Shown here: piece after piece, positions 10,381 through 21,321 of the stretch
Layout of the letters: each line of letters starts with the position of its first letter
Position numbering within the stretch: position 1 is the stretch's first letter
Assembly: GCA_015680685.1 (NCBI GenBank)
Contig: MNCI01030582.1
Coordinates: 426,519 to 490,518 of the forward strand
Length of the DNA stretch: 64,000 bases
Source: Gnetum montanum
Lineage: Eukaryota; Streptophyta; Gnetopsida; Gnetales; Gnetaceae
Reading direction: 5' to 3'
The notes under the pieces: model-generated
Seen by the model: only the letters and a program-made list of their open reading frames with translations
What the model was told of the DNA's origin: nothing
Database searches by the model: none
Translations under genes and position numbers: made by a program

Positions 10381-12840
10381 ATGAAAATCAAGGATATCCA
10401 TGTGTCTTACTTAGTAGAAGCCATTGTGTAGGCCCTTGGATTTCCAAACATAGGAACATAGTTGGCAAAGCTATCCACGCAAGCTGATCCTAGAGCAAAG
10501 AAGGAGTGGACTCAACGATGTTATGGGGTTGACCACAAGGAGTTTGGTGTGGTCACATTGGTGAAGCAAGTATATTTTAAGATAGCAGCCTACCACCTTA
10601 ATCCAACAGTGAGGTCTAGTGAGGTGACAACCTTCTCTACTTGAGCATGCACCACTCTAAGTGAAAAATTTCTAGCAAATCTTTGACAACTAATCTATCT
10701 GGTGATAGAGAACTACTTCAAGGAGAATGAACATTAAAGAAAATCCTTCCCCTTTTCCTACTTGATCAAAAAATTATGTAAAATGGTAGTGATAGTTCAC
10801 TATGTAAATGATACACTCATGCATGCTCTAGATGCTTTGTGGGCCAAGATGATGAAAGAAAAGATACCTTCCATGACCATAGAAGAGGAGTAGCAATGAC
10901 CACCTCCATGACCTACTCATGAACAAACACTAGAGGTTGGCACTACAATTGAATGCATGTGAAAAATCCAATAGTAGTTCTTGAAAAAATGAGAGTAGTA
11001 GGCAAGAACTACTAGTGGAGACCCATCTGTGTACAAACTAGCAATGAGTCACCTTAGAGAAGTAGCTCACACAATTAGCCATATGGAGGGAGGTGGATCA
11101 ATGTTTTCTACCCAATGAACACAATTGCCTAGAAGGTCAAATCCAAGTGCTTGAGAGGTGAAGGTGTCTCTATCTCAACATCATCTATTTCCAAAAATCT
11201 CTAAGAATACTACTTCCTTTTTGATGTTCTTGGAGAAGGGTGAGGAGGCAACCGTATTGGTGATGTAGCACCAAGGGTAAGAGATAGTTGTAGAGATCAT
11301 TACTAATCAAATTGTTAAGGTATTAAACACATGTGTTGTTCCTGAACTAGATATTTCTACACTAAGAGATGTGTAGACATCTACAGGACAATCAATGAGA
11401 GATTAAGTATAGCCTAGCATGAGGAACTGCTGGATCGATTACTGGAAACTAGGTAACTGATTGTGGATATCTTTGATCTTTCAGACGTCATCGCTATAAC
11501 CCAATTAGAGCTACTAAATAAAAAGGGAAAGTGCCTCATCTTAGAAGGGAAACTTGAAATAGCTCAAGCACATAATCAATGCTTGGCTGAAGAATTGCTG
11601 AATTACATGCCCAAATTATTGACCCTATGTTTATCAACCATGCATTAACACAAGATGAATCTTTTCAATAGCTTCAAGAACAAATAAAGCAGGTTGAGAG
11701 AGAAATGATTACCATAGTCTTCAATTAGTCCATAGTAAAAGCATAAACTTATTTAGTACAAAGGGACTTGATGTAGATGTGCGAAGAAAATGAGATCTTG
11801 ATTGTAGAAAATCATCACCTATGAAACGTTGATGCACAAAAACAATAGTTAGAAGAATTTATCCATCAATAGTAGGATTAGCTCACTAGAGCTAATGCAA
11901 AATTGAGGAGATTAACAATGGTGAATCGTAATCTCTTCATGAAGGATATTCGTGCCTTATGTCATAAATCAGCTATCAAAATTGTTGCCTAGAAAAATGA
12001 GGGTATGAAATTTGAAAAAGTAAAAAATCATTACAGAGACTAGGTTGGCCTATAGAAAGAGATGAATAAAAAGGATATCCAACTAGTGAAGGAAAAGGTT
12101 CATGAAGCCCTCCAACAACTCTAGAAATATAGATAAATGTGGCAATGCATCGTTGATGGGATTGATGTCTACAATAAGGTGGAAATCCACATGAAGGAGT
12201 TACAGATTCAAGAGATGATTGAATACATGGAGCTATCCAATCTCCACTAGTCAAACCTAGTGATGTTAACTATTGTACAGTTGTAGTCTAAGCTTGAAAA
12301 ACAAATGGCCAACTTTTACTTATTGTACAAGACCAAGTTCAAGAATCATAAAGACATCAAGTAGAAACTTGTGGTGGAAAATGCTAAACTTGAGGTTCTC
12401 AAGCCAAAATTTACTAACTAGAGATCATTCACAAAGAACTTGGCCAAATGAATGAATGACTACCAAGCACTATAAGACACACTCCAAGCATTCAACATTG
12501 AGTATAAGAAATTCATGACCTAGTTTGTTAATGTTAAGGAGTTTTTCTAGTTTTGCCTTGTCCTTGGAATATTCCAGTTCTAACCCACATCAGCAAAGCC
12601 ACATGGATCATGAATGATCCCAAGAGTAAAGAAGAGAAAATAAAGACATTGCTAGATGCTTTTCACCTCTTGCTTGAAGTTTTAGAAATAACACGATAGC
12701 CATAGCTGCCTCAGCAACCACACATGTGTGAAGCTGGTGAAGGTTCCCTAGAACCTTAAGAGCCACCACCACCTAGGAGTATCTGACTTTCTCCATCAAC
12801 TTCACACTATCAAAGAATGGGCTATCCAAATTTTAAATAA
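10381..12840 (+). pseudogene. Decayed plant-transposon-protein-like gene with coiled coil (Athila-like accessory ORF)
   Basis: Translation through many stops gives a recognisable N-terminal domain from 10,381 (KIKDIHVSYLVEAIV, EWTQRCYG, FKIAAYHLNPT, then NYFKENEH and SFPFSYLIKKLC). Its order of motifs (Pro-Thr, a central helix, 'FP.LI..LC') is that of the plant retroelement domain Pfam calls putative plant transposon protein, by recollection. A long Glu/Lys/Gln-rich coiled-coil stretch follows (about 11,460-12,500). Near 12,600-12,840 there is a DPKSKEEKIKTLLDAFHLLLEVLE helix and a Pro-rich tail. Stops are mainly TAG. It lies in sense orientation just before a 3' LTR (13,009), the position of the extra ORF in Athila-type elements. 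I see no polymerase genes for this element. Confidence 0.5.
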
Positions 12841-13008
12841 TCATGTTATGATGTTAAATTCTATGTCATGAACACCATAATTTTTTGTAATGTGTTGATT
12901 TGTACATTAGGCACTCAGTTTTGTTATGTCAAAAACTCATCAATAATCACATACCTTTCCAATTTTGTAAAGAACTTGAGGATGTGTTTTCATTCAGTCA
13001 TGGGGGTA
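12841..13008 (+). other. 3' internal end of the LTR-A element
   Basis: This stretch matches the 3' internal end of the intact element at 52,380-52,546. They share 'TTTTGTAA.GAACT..AGGATG.GTTTT' and CAGTCATGGGGGTA directly before the LTR. It therefore marks the block at 13,009 as a 3' LTR rather than a solo LTR. Confidence 0.6.
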
Positions 13009-13853
13009 TGATGACTCTGTTTTGTTAACTAGGCCTCATCAACATAGTCTATTGCATCGACATAGCTTTGTCAACGTAGGAGTCTATCTTGCCCTATAAA
13101 TACATGCTCACCAACTATATTTAGGGCATCTAGTTTTCTAAGTAGTAGTAGAGCTCTTGTAGTTTGTTCATTTGAAAGCTAGATTATTTTTCTTGAGTGC
13201 CTACAGTAAGAGTCATTGAGTGCATGGATCTTTATTTGAGCACTATTGTACCTGAGCATGATAGTATGTGCAGCAATAAAGACGAACTTTGTGATACATC
13301 TTACAACATTTTAGATAGATTAAATGTTTCATTTATGCATTTAATATTTTTAGCCAATTATTTAATATTTTTCACTAATTAATCTAAATAAGCTAAATAA
13401 TCTAAATATATTAAATACATAAGTACGACCAATTTGAGTGTAACATGTATTCGCTTGGTAACCCTAACAATGTTATTGCTTGGTTCATCCAATAGCGTAG
13501 CACTTGGTAATTCCAATAGCAAGTACATGGGTTCAGGATGTGTATGATAAGTGGGACTAGATGCTTATGTTAGGATTAGTTAGACATGATTTAATTCATT
13601 AGATCTCAATCATATTAAATCATCACAAACCCTAAAAACCTAAACCATAAAAATAATATACCTCAATTACAGTTAACCATACCATGTACATCACAAGTGT
13701 AATTCGGAAGATAATGAATGACCTTAAGGTAAGGTTTACTTCCTAGAAGAATAGTGCACTAGAAACTATAAAGTCCATAAAATTCAACTGTATTATGTGT
13801 GAATGCTTTGTGATTCATATGGTTAGGTGTAGGGGTACCTTCACTGCTCATCA
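13009..13853 (+). mobile_element. LTR-A: 3' LTR of a relative of the gag-protease element family
   Basis: It starts TGATGACTC and ends CTCATCA, the same termini as the LTRs at 46,598, 52,547 and 60,749. Shared landmarks in order are a TATAAATA box (13,095), 'GGATCTTTATTTGAGCA', AATAAAGACGAACTT (polyadenylation signal), 'TAGCGTAGCACTTGGTAAT', 'GTGTAATTCGGAAGA' and GTGTAGGGGTACCT near the end. The short U3 holds three TC(A/G)ACATAG-type units. It is clearly more diverged than the other three LTRs. Confidence 0.78.
13095..13102 (+). promoter_or_regulatory. TATA box of LTR-A
   Basis: TATAAATA in GCCCTATAAATACATG, at the position matching the TATA boxes of LTR-B, C and D. Confidence 0.55.
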
Positions 13854-15718
13854 AATATGTTTAGTACAAGATGCTCAAATAAAGATCTGTAGAATTGCTT
13901 GAAGTCCTAGCATGAGCATTTAGAAAATATTCAAACCTTGGTGAAAGAAAACTATAAGAACTTGGCTACACTAATGACATAATATGCCATAAATGTGGTG
14001 GGTACATGCATTTATATAGGCATGACATGATACTTTTTTGACACATCTATGTTGATGCATCTTTTCCTGCATCAATGGGTCTACATCAATGGGGCTACAT
14101 CAATAGGCCTATCGTGATGCATGTCCATTGACATTGCCTATTTATGAATCATCATTAGTTGACTATATTAATTTCATTGAATATGCTTTATCATATAAAG
14201 TTGGAAAATTATTGTAAGGTAATATTTAGTTATGTCTTAATCATTTTGATTTTCTTTTTCTTAACATCATTTTGTAGGTCAACCTAATTTTGAATACATT
14301 TCTTGAATACTTCCTTCATTACTTCATTTTTCCAAACCCTAATTATCAAAGGTAATAGTGGAATAATATTTCTTACAATAGTTTTTATCTTTTTTTCTTG
14401 GCTAGGAAATCAACTAAAAAGGAGAACATGAGTAATAGCTAACTTGTGATATTACAGACCACAAGTTATGAGGAGGTCATGTTCTACTCATGGTTGGGGA
14501 CCATAGGTTGTGGTGTATCTTAGGATTTAAATAATGACCATGAGTCATTGTATACTTATGATTAGAGACCATGAGTTGTGGAAAGCTTGTGGTGGCAAGA
14601 CCATAAGTCATAATCTAGTTATGGTTATCTAACCACTAGTGATGGTTGATATCAAAGATGTTAAACTCTTGCTTCTAGTTACCTTTTTATAGTTGATGGG
14701 ATCATGAGTCATGATGGGCTCTTACTATAGTTCCACAACTCATGAAGAAGTCATGATTATTAGAAATACAGACTAATTTTTTACCTATAATACCACGACA
14801 CATGGTGAAGTCATGATGTATCTCTATGAATACCACAAGTTATGATCGACTCATAGTTGGCCCATGGTGAAGTAGAGACACCAAAATCAATACAAAATAA
14901 TGTTGGAATGGAGAAATATCAAGTTTGGACTAATGGAGGACTAGAAGGATAGATGAAAAGAATTAATATCAATGCAAGATTACTCAAATTTAAGGCCTTA
15001 AGACCTTCTGAAGGAGCTAAGATAATCTTTGATTATTTTAGACTTATATCATTACTAATGGATTCTTGTTTGGCCAAGAAATCCCTCCTTTATTGTAAGC
15101 TCCTTTTAGACCTACATGTTTAATGAAACCATCAAGATACAACAATGGAGATTGATCTTTCCTTGCAATTTTTTTTTTCTTTATTATCTTGATTTATACA
15201 AATGTTGAAATCAAATTGAAACTAAAGTGAAACTGTTAAAATGAAAATGAGATATTCAAATGTAACTAAAATGGATAAAACAATGATATGAAACGCTTGA
15301 GACAATGATATGAAGGAAAACACTTCTCTTTCTATTATTGAAACCTTTAAACATACATCAATAGAGGTTTGTATGAAATGTCTCATCTTTGAAAAGAGCT
15401 CATACATAGAATAAATAAGAGAGTGAGAAGATGATTAGAAACATACTCAGCTATAATGTGGCTACAAATGATACCCTAAAGAGGGGATTATTTGGTGGTT
15501 TGGTAAGATTTTGGTGATCCATATTTTCTCTCTCTTTTTTTCAAATTTTATATTTTTTCCTTTTCAAATTTAAAATTATATCATGTAAGACATACATGTA
15601 GACATGGATCCACATATATGACTCAACATAAAATAAGCCTGACCTCTATGATAAAGTAAAAAGAAAATGATCATGAGAGAAGCACATGTTGGGCTACAAA
15701 ATATTGTTATTTCCTCCT
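13854..15718. other. Non-coding decayed DNA between LTR-A and the copia element
   Basis: No coding sequence is supported. It contains a short group of TTGATGCATC / CATCAATGGG units (14,040-14,130) and a larger cluster of CATGAGT.CATG-type units (14,440-14,880), listed separately. The 15,540-15,718 end is AT-rich and precedes the 3' end of the minus-strand copia polyprotein. Confidence 0.5.
14440..14880. repeat. Degenerate dyad repeats built on ACCA(C/T)(A/G)AGT(T/C)ATG / GTCATG
   Basis: About ten units, 30-60 bp apart, alternate between 'GACCA.GAGTTGTGG', 'ACCACAAGTTATGA' and 'AAGTCATGATG'. They form near-palindromes around ATGACTCATGGTCAT. The layout resembles the U3 clusters of the LTRs elsewhere in the window, but I found no TATA box or LTR ends here. 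Confidence 0.45.
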
Positions 15719-17400
15719 TTAGACTAATGTGGGCTTCAATTTGACTATGCCTATCTTCAAAAGTAGAGTCTCCATTTTGTAACTTTGTAATCTCTTGGTA
15801 AGAAGATCAACTAATTGATATTTAATTTTGATGCATCTTGGGGAGATAATGCCTTCTTGAATTTCTTCTTTAATGAAGTAGAATTTAATATCAATGTGCT
15901 TTGATGTTTTTTGAAGGATATGTTTGTTTGAGAGAATTATGGCTAAAGTGTCTTCACAATACAATGTAATGGACTTTTTAATGGTAAAATTGAGCTCCTT
16001 AAATAATTTATTGAGCCATAAACATGTTGCATACAAATCACTTATAGCAACATTTTCAGCTTTAATACTTAATAGGCTCACACAAACTTGTTTTTTTTTG
16101 TTTTTTTTTTTTTTTTGAATTCCAATAGATTGGATTGTTTCCATGGGAGATAAATAAGTTAGTTGTGAATTTCCTATCTCCCAAATTACCACCTCAATAA
16201 ACATCACTAAAAGAAATAAAATTTTCATCTTCTTTTGTAAAATAGAAACCTAGATCAAAAGTACAAATAAGATATATAAGGAGATCCTTCAATGCATTCA
16301 TATGATCTTGCCTTGGTTCAACCATAAACCTACTTCAATATAAGGTGACATGTTCAATGTCAATTCTTGTATCATAAAGAAGCCTTAAGGAGCTAATGAT
16401 CCTCCTATAGTTTAAGGCATCCATGAGAGAAGATGCATAATTTTTGAAACGTTTAAGGTTGAAAGAGAGAGGAGTACTTATAGTCTTTGCATTCTTCATT
16501 CCATTGATTTTTACCATGATTTGAAAAGCTTTGCTTTGATGGAGAATAATGGATCCATAAAGCCTTTGGTCCACTTGGATCTCTAAAAAGTATTTTAGCT
16601 ACTCAAGATTCTTCATTTCAAATTCATTTTTCATAGCTCTTTTGAATTCATCCACAAGCTCATCATAAGAGGCATAAGAAATAAAGTCATCCAAATATAA
16701 TGAAATAACGATGAGATTTAATCTAATTAATTTGTGAAAAATAATAGACACAACCAATGATTACTTATATCCTTTTCTAATTAAAAAATCATTAATCCTC
16801 CTAAACCAATCTCTTATACCTTAATTTAAATTATAGAATTCTTCATGAAACTTGCATATCTTTTCTTCTTTACCTTTATTAAGATTAAGTGGTGTATACT
16901 TGTTCCTTGAAGTAGTTATTATAGAAGCTTAAGTTGACATTGATTTGGTAGAGTTTGAGACCACCATGAGTAGTAATAGAGACAAGGGGTTTGATTGTCT
17001 CAAATCCTACAATTAGTGCAAAGCTTTCTTCATTATCTATAATCTTTTTTTATTTGAATCCTCCTACCACTAATATTTCTTTGAATTTATTCAAGGTTAT
17101 ATCTTCATTGTATTTTATTTTGAAGAGCCATCTTGTATTAATCACTTTTTTCCCTTGGCTTATCAACAAGGATTTAAGTTTGGTTCTTTTGAAGTGCTTC
17201 CATCTCCTCCTTCATAGCTTGAGTCCACTTCTTCGACTTAAGAGCCTCCTTGATACTTTGTGGCTTATGGATTATGGTAGTGTATTTGATATGATTTCTT
17301 CCCATTCTTGTAAAATTTCTTCAAGAATCATGATTAAGAATTTAATAGAAAGGATGCATTCTCTCAATTCTTAAAGGGATATTGGATGATTTTCCTAACT
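15719..17400 (-). pseudogene. Ty1/copia RNase H and reverse transcriptase (old copy)
   Basis: On the minus strand the RNase H part (16,228-15,719) shows 'SIKAENVAISDLYATCLWL', a 'LYCEDTLAIILS' segment, the 'SKHIDIKFYFIKEEI' box and 'QLVDLLTKRLQ', all diagnostic of copia. RT lies to the right. 'SLYLDDFI' at about 16,682-16,701 is the catalytic YxDD box, and 'FEMKNLE.LKYFLEIQV' and 'KINGMKNAKTISTPLS' follow. A poly-A/Lys run (poly-T on +, 16,090-16,117) interrupts RNase H. Many stops and frameshifts show it is dead and older than the element at 38,562. Confidence 0.82.
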
Positions 17401-18640
17401 CCTCCATGTGCTTTTCTTGAGCTACAACTTTTTTTAATTTTCAAAGTACATTAGTTCAAATACAATTTTATCAAAATTTACATTTCTTGGGAAAATAAAT
17501 TTCCTCAAATGGGATCATAACATTTATAAGAGGATGATCTTTGATGATAGACTATCAAAATACATTTCATAGTACTATCATTTAACTTTCTTGTAAGGAT
17601 ATTTGAAACAAGAGCCTAACATATACATCTAAAAATTTTTAAATGAGAAAGATTAGGATCATTTCATAGATAGCTTGATATAGAGTGATGTATTTGATTG
17701 AAGATGAATATAATATATTGAGAAAGAAGGAAGATATATGGATGAATTCTTTTAAAATGATTTGGATAAGTTGGCTTACCTAAACATGCATCTTACCATG
17801 TGTTGTGAGATTTTATTTCTTCTATTAGCCACTCCATTTGATTATGGTGAATAAACATATGTTATTTGCATCTCAATGTCATTTTCATTATTGAAAGCAT
17901 CAAATATAACATTCACAAATTCTCCTTCCTTAACACTTCTAATAGCTTTGATTTTTAAATTCAATTGATTTTCCATAAGAATTTTGAAATATTTGAAAGT
18001 GGACAATAAATAAACCCATTTATATCTAGATGAATCATCAACAATGATAAGAAAATACCTTTCATTTTTATGGAGGTTGATTACATTGGACCTAAAAAGT
18101 CCATGTGAAGAAGCTCCAAAGATCTTTCCTTCCTTTGCATGTAAGTGTTATGAAAAGAGGACTTGTGCTTCCCGCAAGCACATGCTCCACAAACTTCATT
18201 TAGGATAAGATGATACTTTACTTCTATTACTTTTTTAGACTTGATCATTTTATGAATATATTAATACGTTGCATGCCCTAATCATTTTTTCTACAATCTT
18301 CCAAGAAAAATGGAGGGATTTTCTCCTTTCTGGATGAATAAATCATTTTTTGAGATATCAATAATAGAAAAAACATAAATATGAATTTCTATATTAGGAG
18401 TAAAACAAATGACTTCATTATTTTTGCTTAATGTGCAACCTCTACCATCACACATAACTTTGACATCCTTTGATACCATTTTCTTAATGTAATGTAACAA
18501 GGCTAAAAGTAAGGACACATAAAAGACATCATTTACTTGGATGGTGTAGCCATCATAAAGAATGATGATGCATTCTCCAACTTCTTCTATTTAAATAAAA
18601 GATCCATCTCCAAATATTATGCTCCAAAAGTTGTCTCTCC
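17401..18640 (-). pseudogene. Ty1/copia integrase and GAG-pre-integrase region (old copy)
   Basis: The stretch at about 18,100-18,200 reads HEVCGACACGKHKSSFHN followed by LLHMDFLGP, the zinc-binding and first catalytic Asp region of copia integrase. Upstream at 18,518-18,291 is the GAG-pre-integrase part (VSKDVKVMCDGRGCTL). Further into 17,400-18,000 the core and C-terminal domain are only partly readable because of stops. The order PR, IN, RT, RH is the Ty1/copia order. Confidence 0.72.
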
Positions 18641-19660
18641 TTAGCTTGATAAACTTGGAGAGATCAGATGTCATGTGGATGGAGCAACCACTATCAAGAA
18701 TCCATGAGGATGATGATAGATCCTTTATATACATGAAGGATGAATAGCTTGGTCATCTTTCATCAACTTTTATACCTATGTTATGAATTTATGTACTATG
18801 AATGAAATCATACATGTCTTGTGCTTTTGAAGTACCTTCATTAAGAGATAGGTCTAGGAAGAATACCTTCTACCACTAATTCTCCTCAAGGTATTCATAC
18901 TTCTTGAAATTGGAATACCACTTGTTTTCTCTTTGATTTTGAGTTCTTTCTTATCATTGTCCTCCTTGAGATGCTGCTCTGTCATCTCTTTGGAAGCGTC
19001 TTTCTTATACTCTTCTTTGAGAAGGGTTCCCTTGGGATTAATTTTCTTTTAATAATGGTTGACTTTGGGATCTATTTTATTTCTATCTTCCTCTACGTCT
19101 TCTTTTGTCTTCTCTACCTATTTGGGGTTCATAAGAACAAAAGGCTGGGTTTGTGTTTCCCTTATGCTCTAACTCATCAAGTGCTTTCATATGAGAGATA
19201 AGCTAATAAATGGTTAGGATTTAAAGATTTTTTTTTCCAATGAGGATTAAGATGATAAGATTATGCTTGGGATCATTAAAGAGAATTCGGGTAATTTTTT
19301 GGACTCTTTGCTCCTCACTATAGCTAGATTGAAATGCATCTAATTCCCTAATGATATCATACATTTATTTAAAAAGGAATCAAGGGATGCACTTCTTATC
19401 ATATGAAAGTTTTTAAGTTTTGTTCTATCTTCAATTTCTTTAGCTACAATACCTTACGTATGCCATGATATTCTTGCACAAGTGCATTCCAATAGGCCTT
19501 GGCATTATCCTTGTTGATTATCTTCATCCCAATGCTCTCATTGAAAGAGTTACACATGATCGTCTTAGCCGAAGCATTTTTCTTCTTCTGTTCATTTTAC
19601 TTTCTCACTTAAGCTTTGGAATGGGGAGAGGTGTCAACCTTTTGAAAGTAATTTTACATT
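18641..19660 (-). pseudogene. Ty1/copia protease and gag remnant (old copy)
   Basis: The protease active-site motif SSWILDSGCSIHMTSDL is intact at about 18,668-18,708 on the minus strand, including the DSG triad. To the right, Lys/Glu-rich gag sequence is visible. Near 19,450-19,560 the stretch 'NESIGMKIINKDNAKAYWNALVQEYHG' is typical of the copia gag (UBN2-type) fold. I found neither LTR of this element. Confidence 0.68.
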
Positions 19661-19699
19661 AATTATAGGTATGTATTGAGCTCAAACAAGCTCCTCATT

Positions 19700-20950
19700 A
19701 GCATGCTCTAGTAGGTGAAATCCTTCTATCTAGCATGGATGGATTCCCCCTAGTGTGGCTCCACTAAAATTCAATGTTTTGGCCACTTTTCATCAGATTC
19801 AACAGGGTTTTGGAGTTTTCAAGGTTGCTGAAGTTAATGGCTATGATTTGACATCAAAATCTACTAATTTTAGGGCTTTTGGCTATTTTCTATAGTCATC
19901 CCCCTTGAGCCACACTAGATAGCATGGCCCTAGAATGGATGAAAATGGGGGATGATATCGTTTTCCTATTTTTGATCTATTTTATGGTGTTTGATGGATT
20001 TGGAAGGTTCTATTGGGGTTTTGAGGTTAGTAGGGTACTTTTCACAACTATTTCTAGCTATAGATGAGGTTTTGTGGCTTACCCCCAAAGTACCCATGCT
20101 GGCCAACATGGGTGGGGGGTTCCCCAATGTGGTTCAAGCTTTATGTATGGATTTTAACTCAAAATTTGACAATTGTTGACAACCAAAAGCCTAGGAGAGA
20201 TGTTAAGGCTATTGGAGTGAATTTTGAGGTTATTTTGGGTTATGAAAAATATTTTATAGTTTATCCCCAAGGCACCCACACTAAACCCACACTAGCCAAC
20301 ATGGGTGGGGGATTACCTAGCATGGGGAAGATAGGTTATTTACAATTTAACTTGTTTTGATTCATTCTAGAGTATCAGAGGCTATAGGAAGTTGTTTAGG
20401 TTAAAAAATAGAATATGGGAGTTCGATTTTAGGGTTTTGAGGTTATACTTTCCCATCCATGTTGGGGCCATGCTCGCTAGCATAGATGAATCCTCCCTTA
20501 GCATTACTTCACTAGATATCAAGGTTTCAAGCATTTTCAATCAGGTTTGATAGGATTTCAAAGCTGCTAGGGATAGATAGTAGGGTTTTAGGCTATGTGG
20601 ACCCACCTTGAGATTGAAACAAGGCTTGGTGGACACAAAAGAATGTTTGTAGGTGTTATACCCCCTTGGGTAATTCTAGCTAGCATGGTTGCCCAAAGTG
20701 AAATTTTTTATGAAAGGTTTTACTCCCTGTTAGGGTCTAGAATCTAGTAGTGTCAACGACACATACTAAAAATGGCAAGGAGGATACATTTGTAAGGTCA
20801 TGGGGTATAGGAGGCTAGGATCCATGATGAATCCACATTTCCTAGTGTGGGTGAGGGGGTAATAAGGTTAGAACATGCTTGTGTGGGTTTTAGAGCATCT
20901 ACACGCCAGCGTAGGGGAGGTTTTTAGGCTTGAAACACACTTTTCTTAGG
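19700..20950 (+). repeat. Degenerate ~180-bp tandem array
   Basis: A G/C-richer core such as 'CCAACATGGGTGGGGG..CCTAGCATGG' or 'CCCCTTGAG..CACTAG.TAGCATGG' recurs near 19,730, 19,910, 20,090, 20,280, 20,460, 20,660 and 20,840, so the spacing is about 177-200 bp. Between cores an AT-rich segment with 'GGTTTTGAGGTTA' repeats. The array lies upstream of exon 1 of the second antisense-gene copy. Confidence 0.55.
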
Positions 20951-21321
20951 AGGTCTCTAGTGGGGTCCATCCCAAATTTTAAATTTTTGAATCTTTGTGG
21001 TAACTTCCACCATCCCAACATTGGTTAGACTTTCCACCCTTAGAACTACTAGTGCACCATGGGTTTCAATTTCCAAATTTGGTAATTGAGGTATGAAAAG
21101 AGATGCTTAGGTTTAGATCAGGTTTTACTTTCTAATTTTCCAAAAATCAAATACACCACTCATTCATTTCTCAAAGTTCTTTGATCAAAGCTCCTAGCAA
21201 ATATTTTTACCTTCAAACACCATCAACCCTCAGCATGGTTTCTTCCAGAGCCCTTTCAAGTAGTGTTGGAACTCATATCCACCAAATTTGAAAGGTTTTC
21301 TTAGCATTGATAGCAAACATC
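20951..21321 (+). other. Upstream region of antisense gene copy 2
   Basis: This is non-coding, and I could not pick out a convincing TATA box. It separates the 180-bp array from exon 1 (ATG at 21,322). Confidence 0.4.

Noticed and set aside
15924-16118. Plus-strand frame ending in poly-Phe
   Set aside because: It is antisense to copia RNase H and produced by the poly-T tract.
19465-19662. Plus-strand frame with hydrophobic stretches as a membrane protein
   Set aside because: It is the complement of the minus-strand copia gag remnant.
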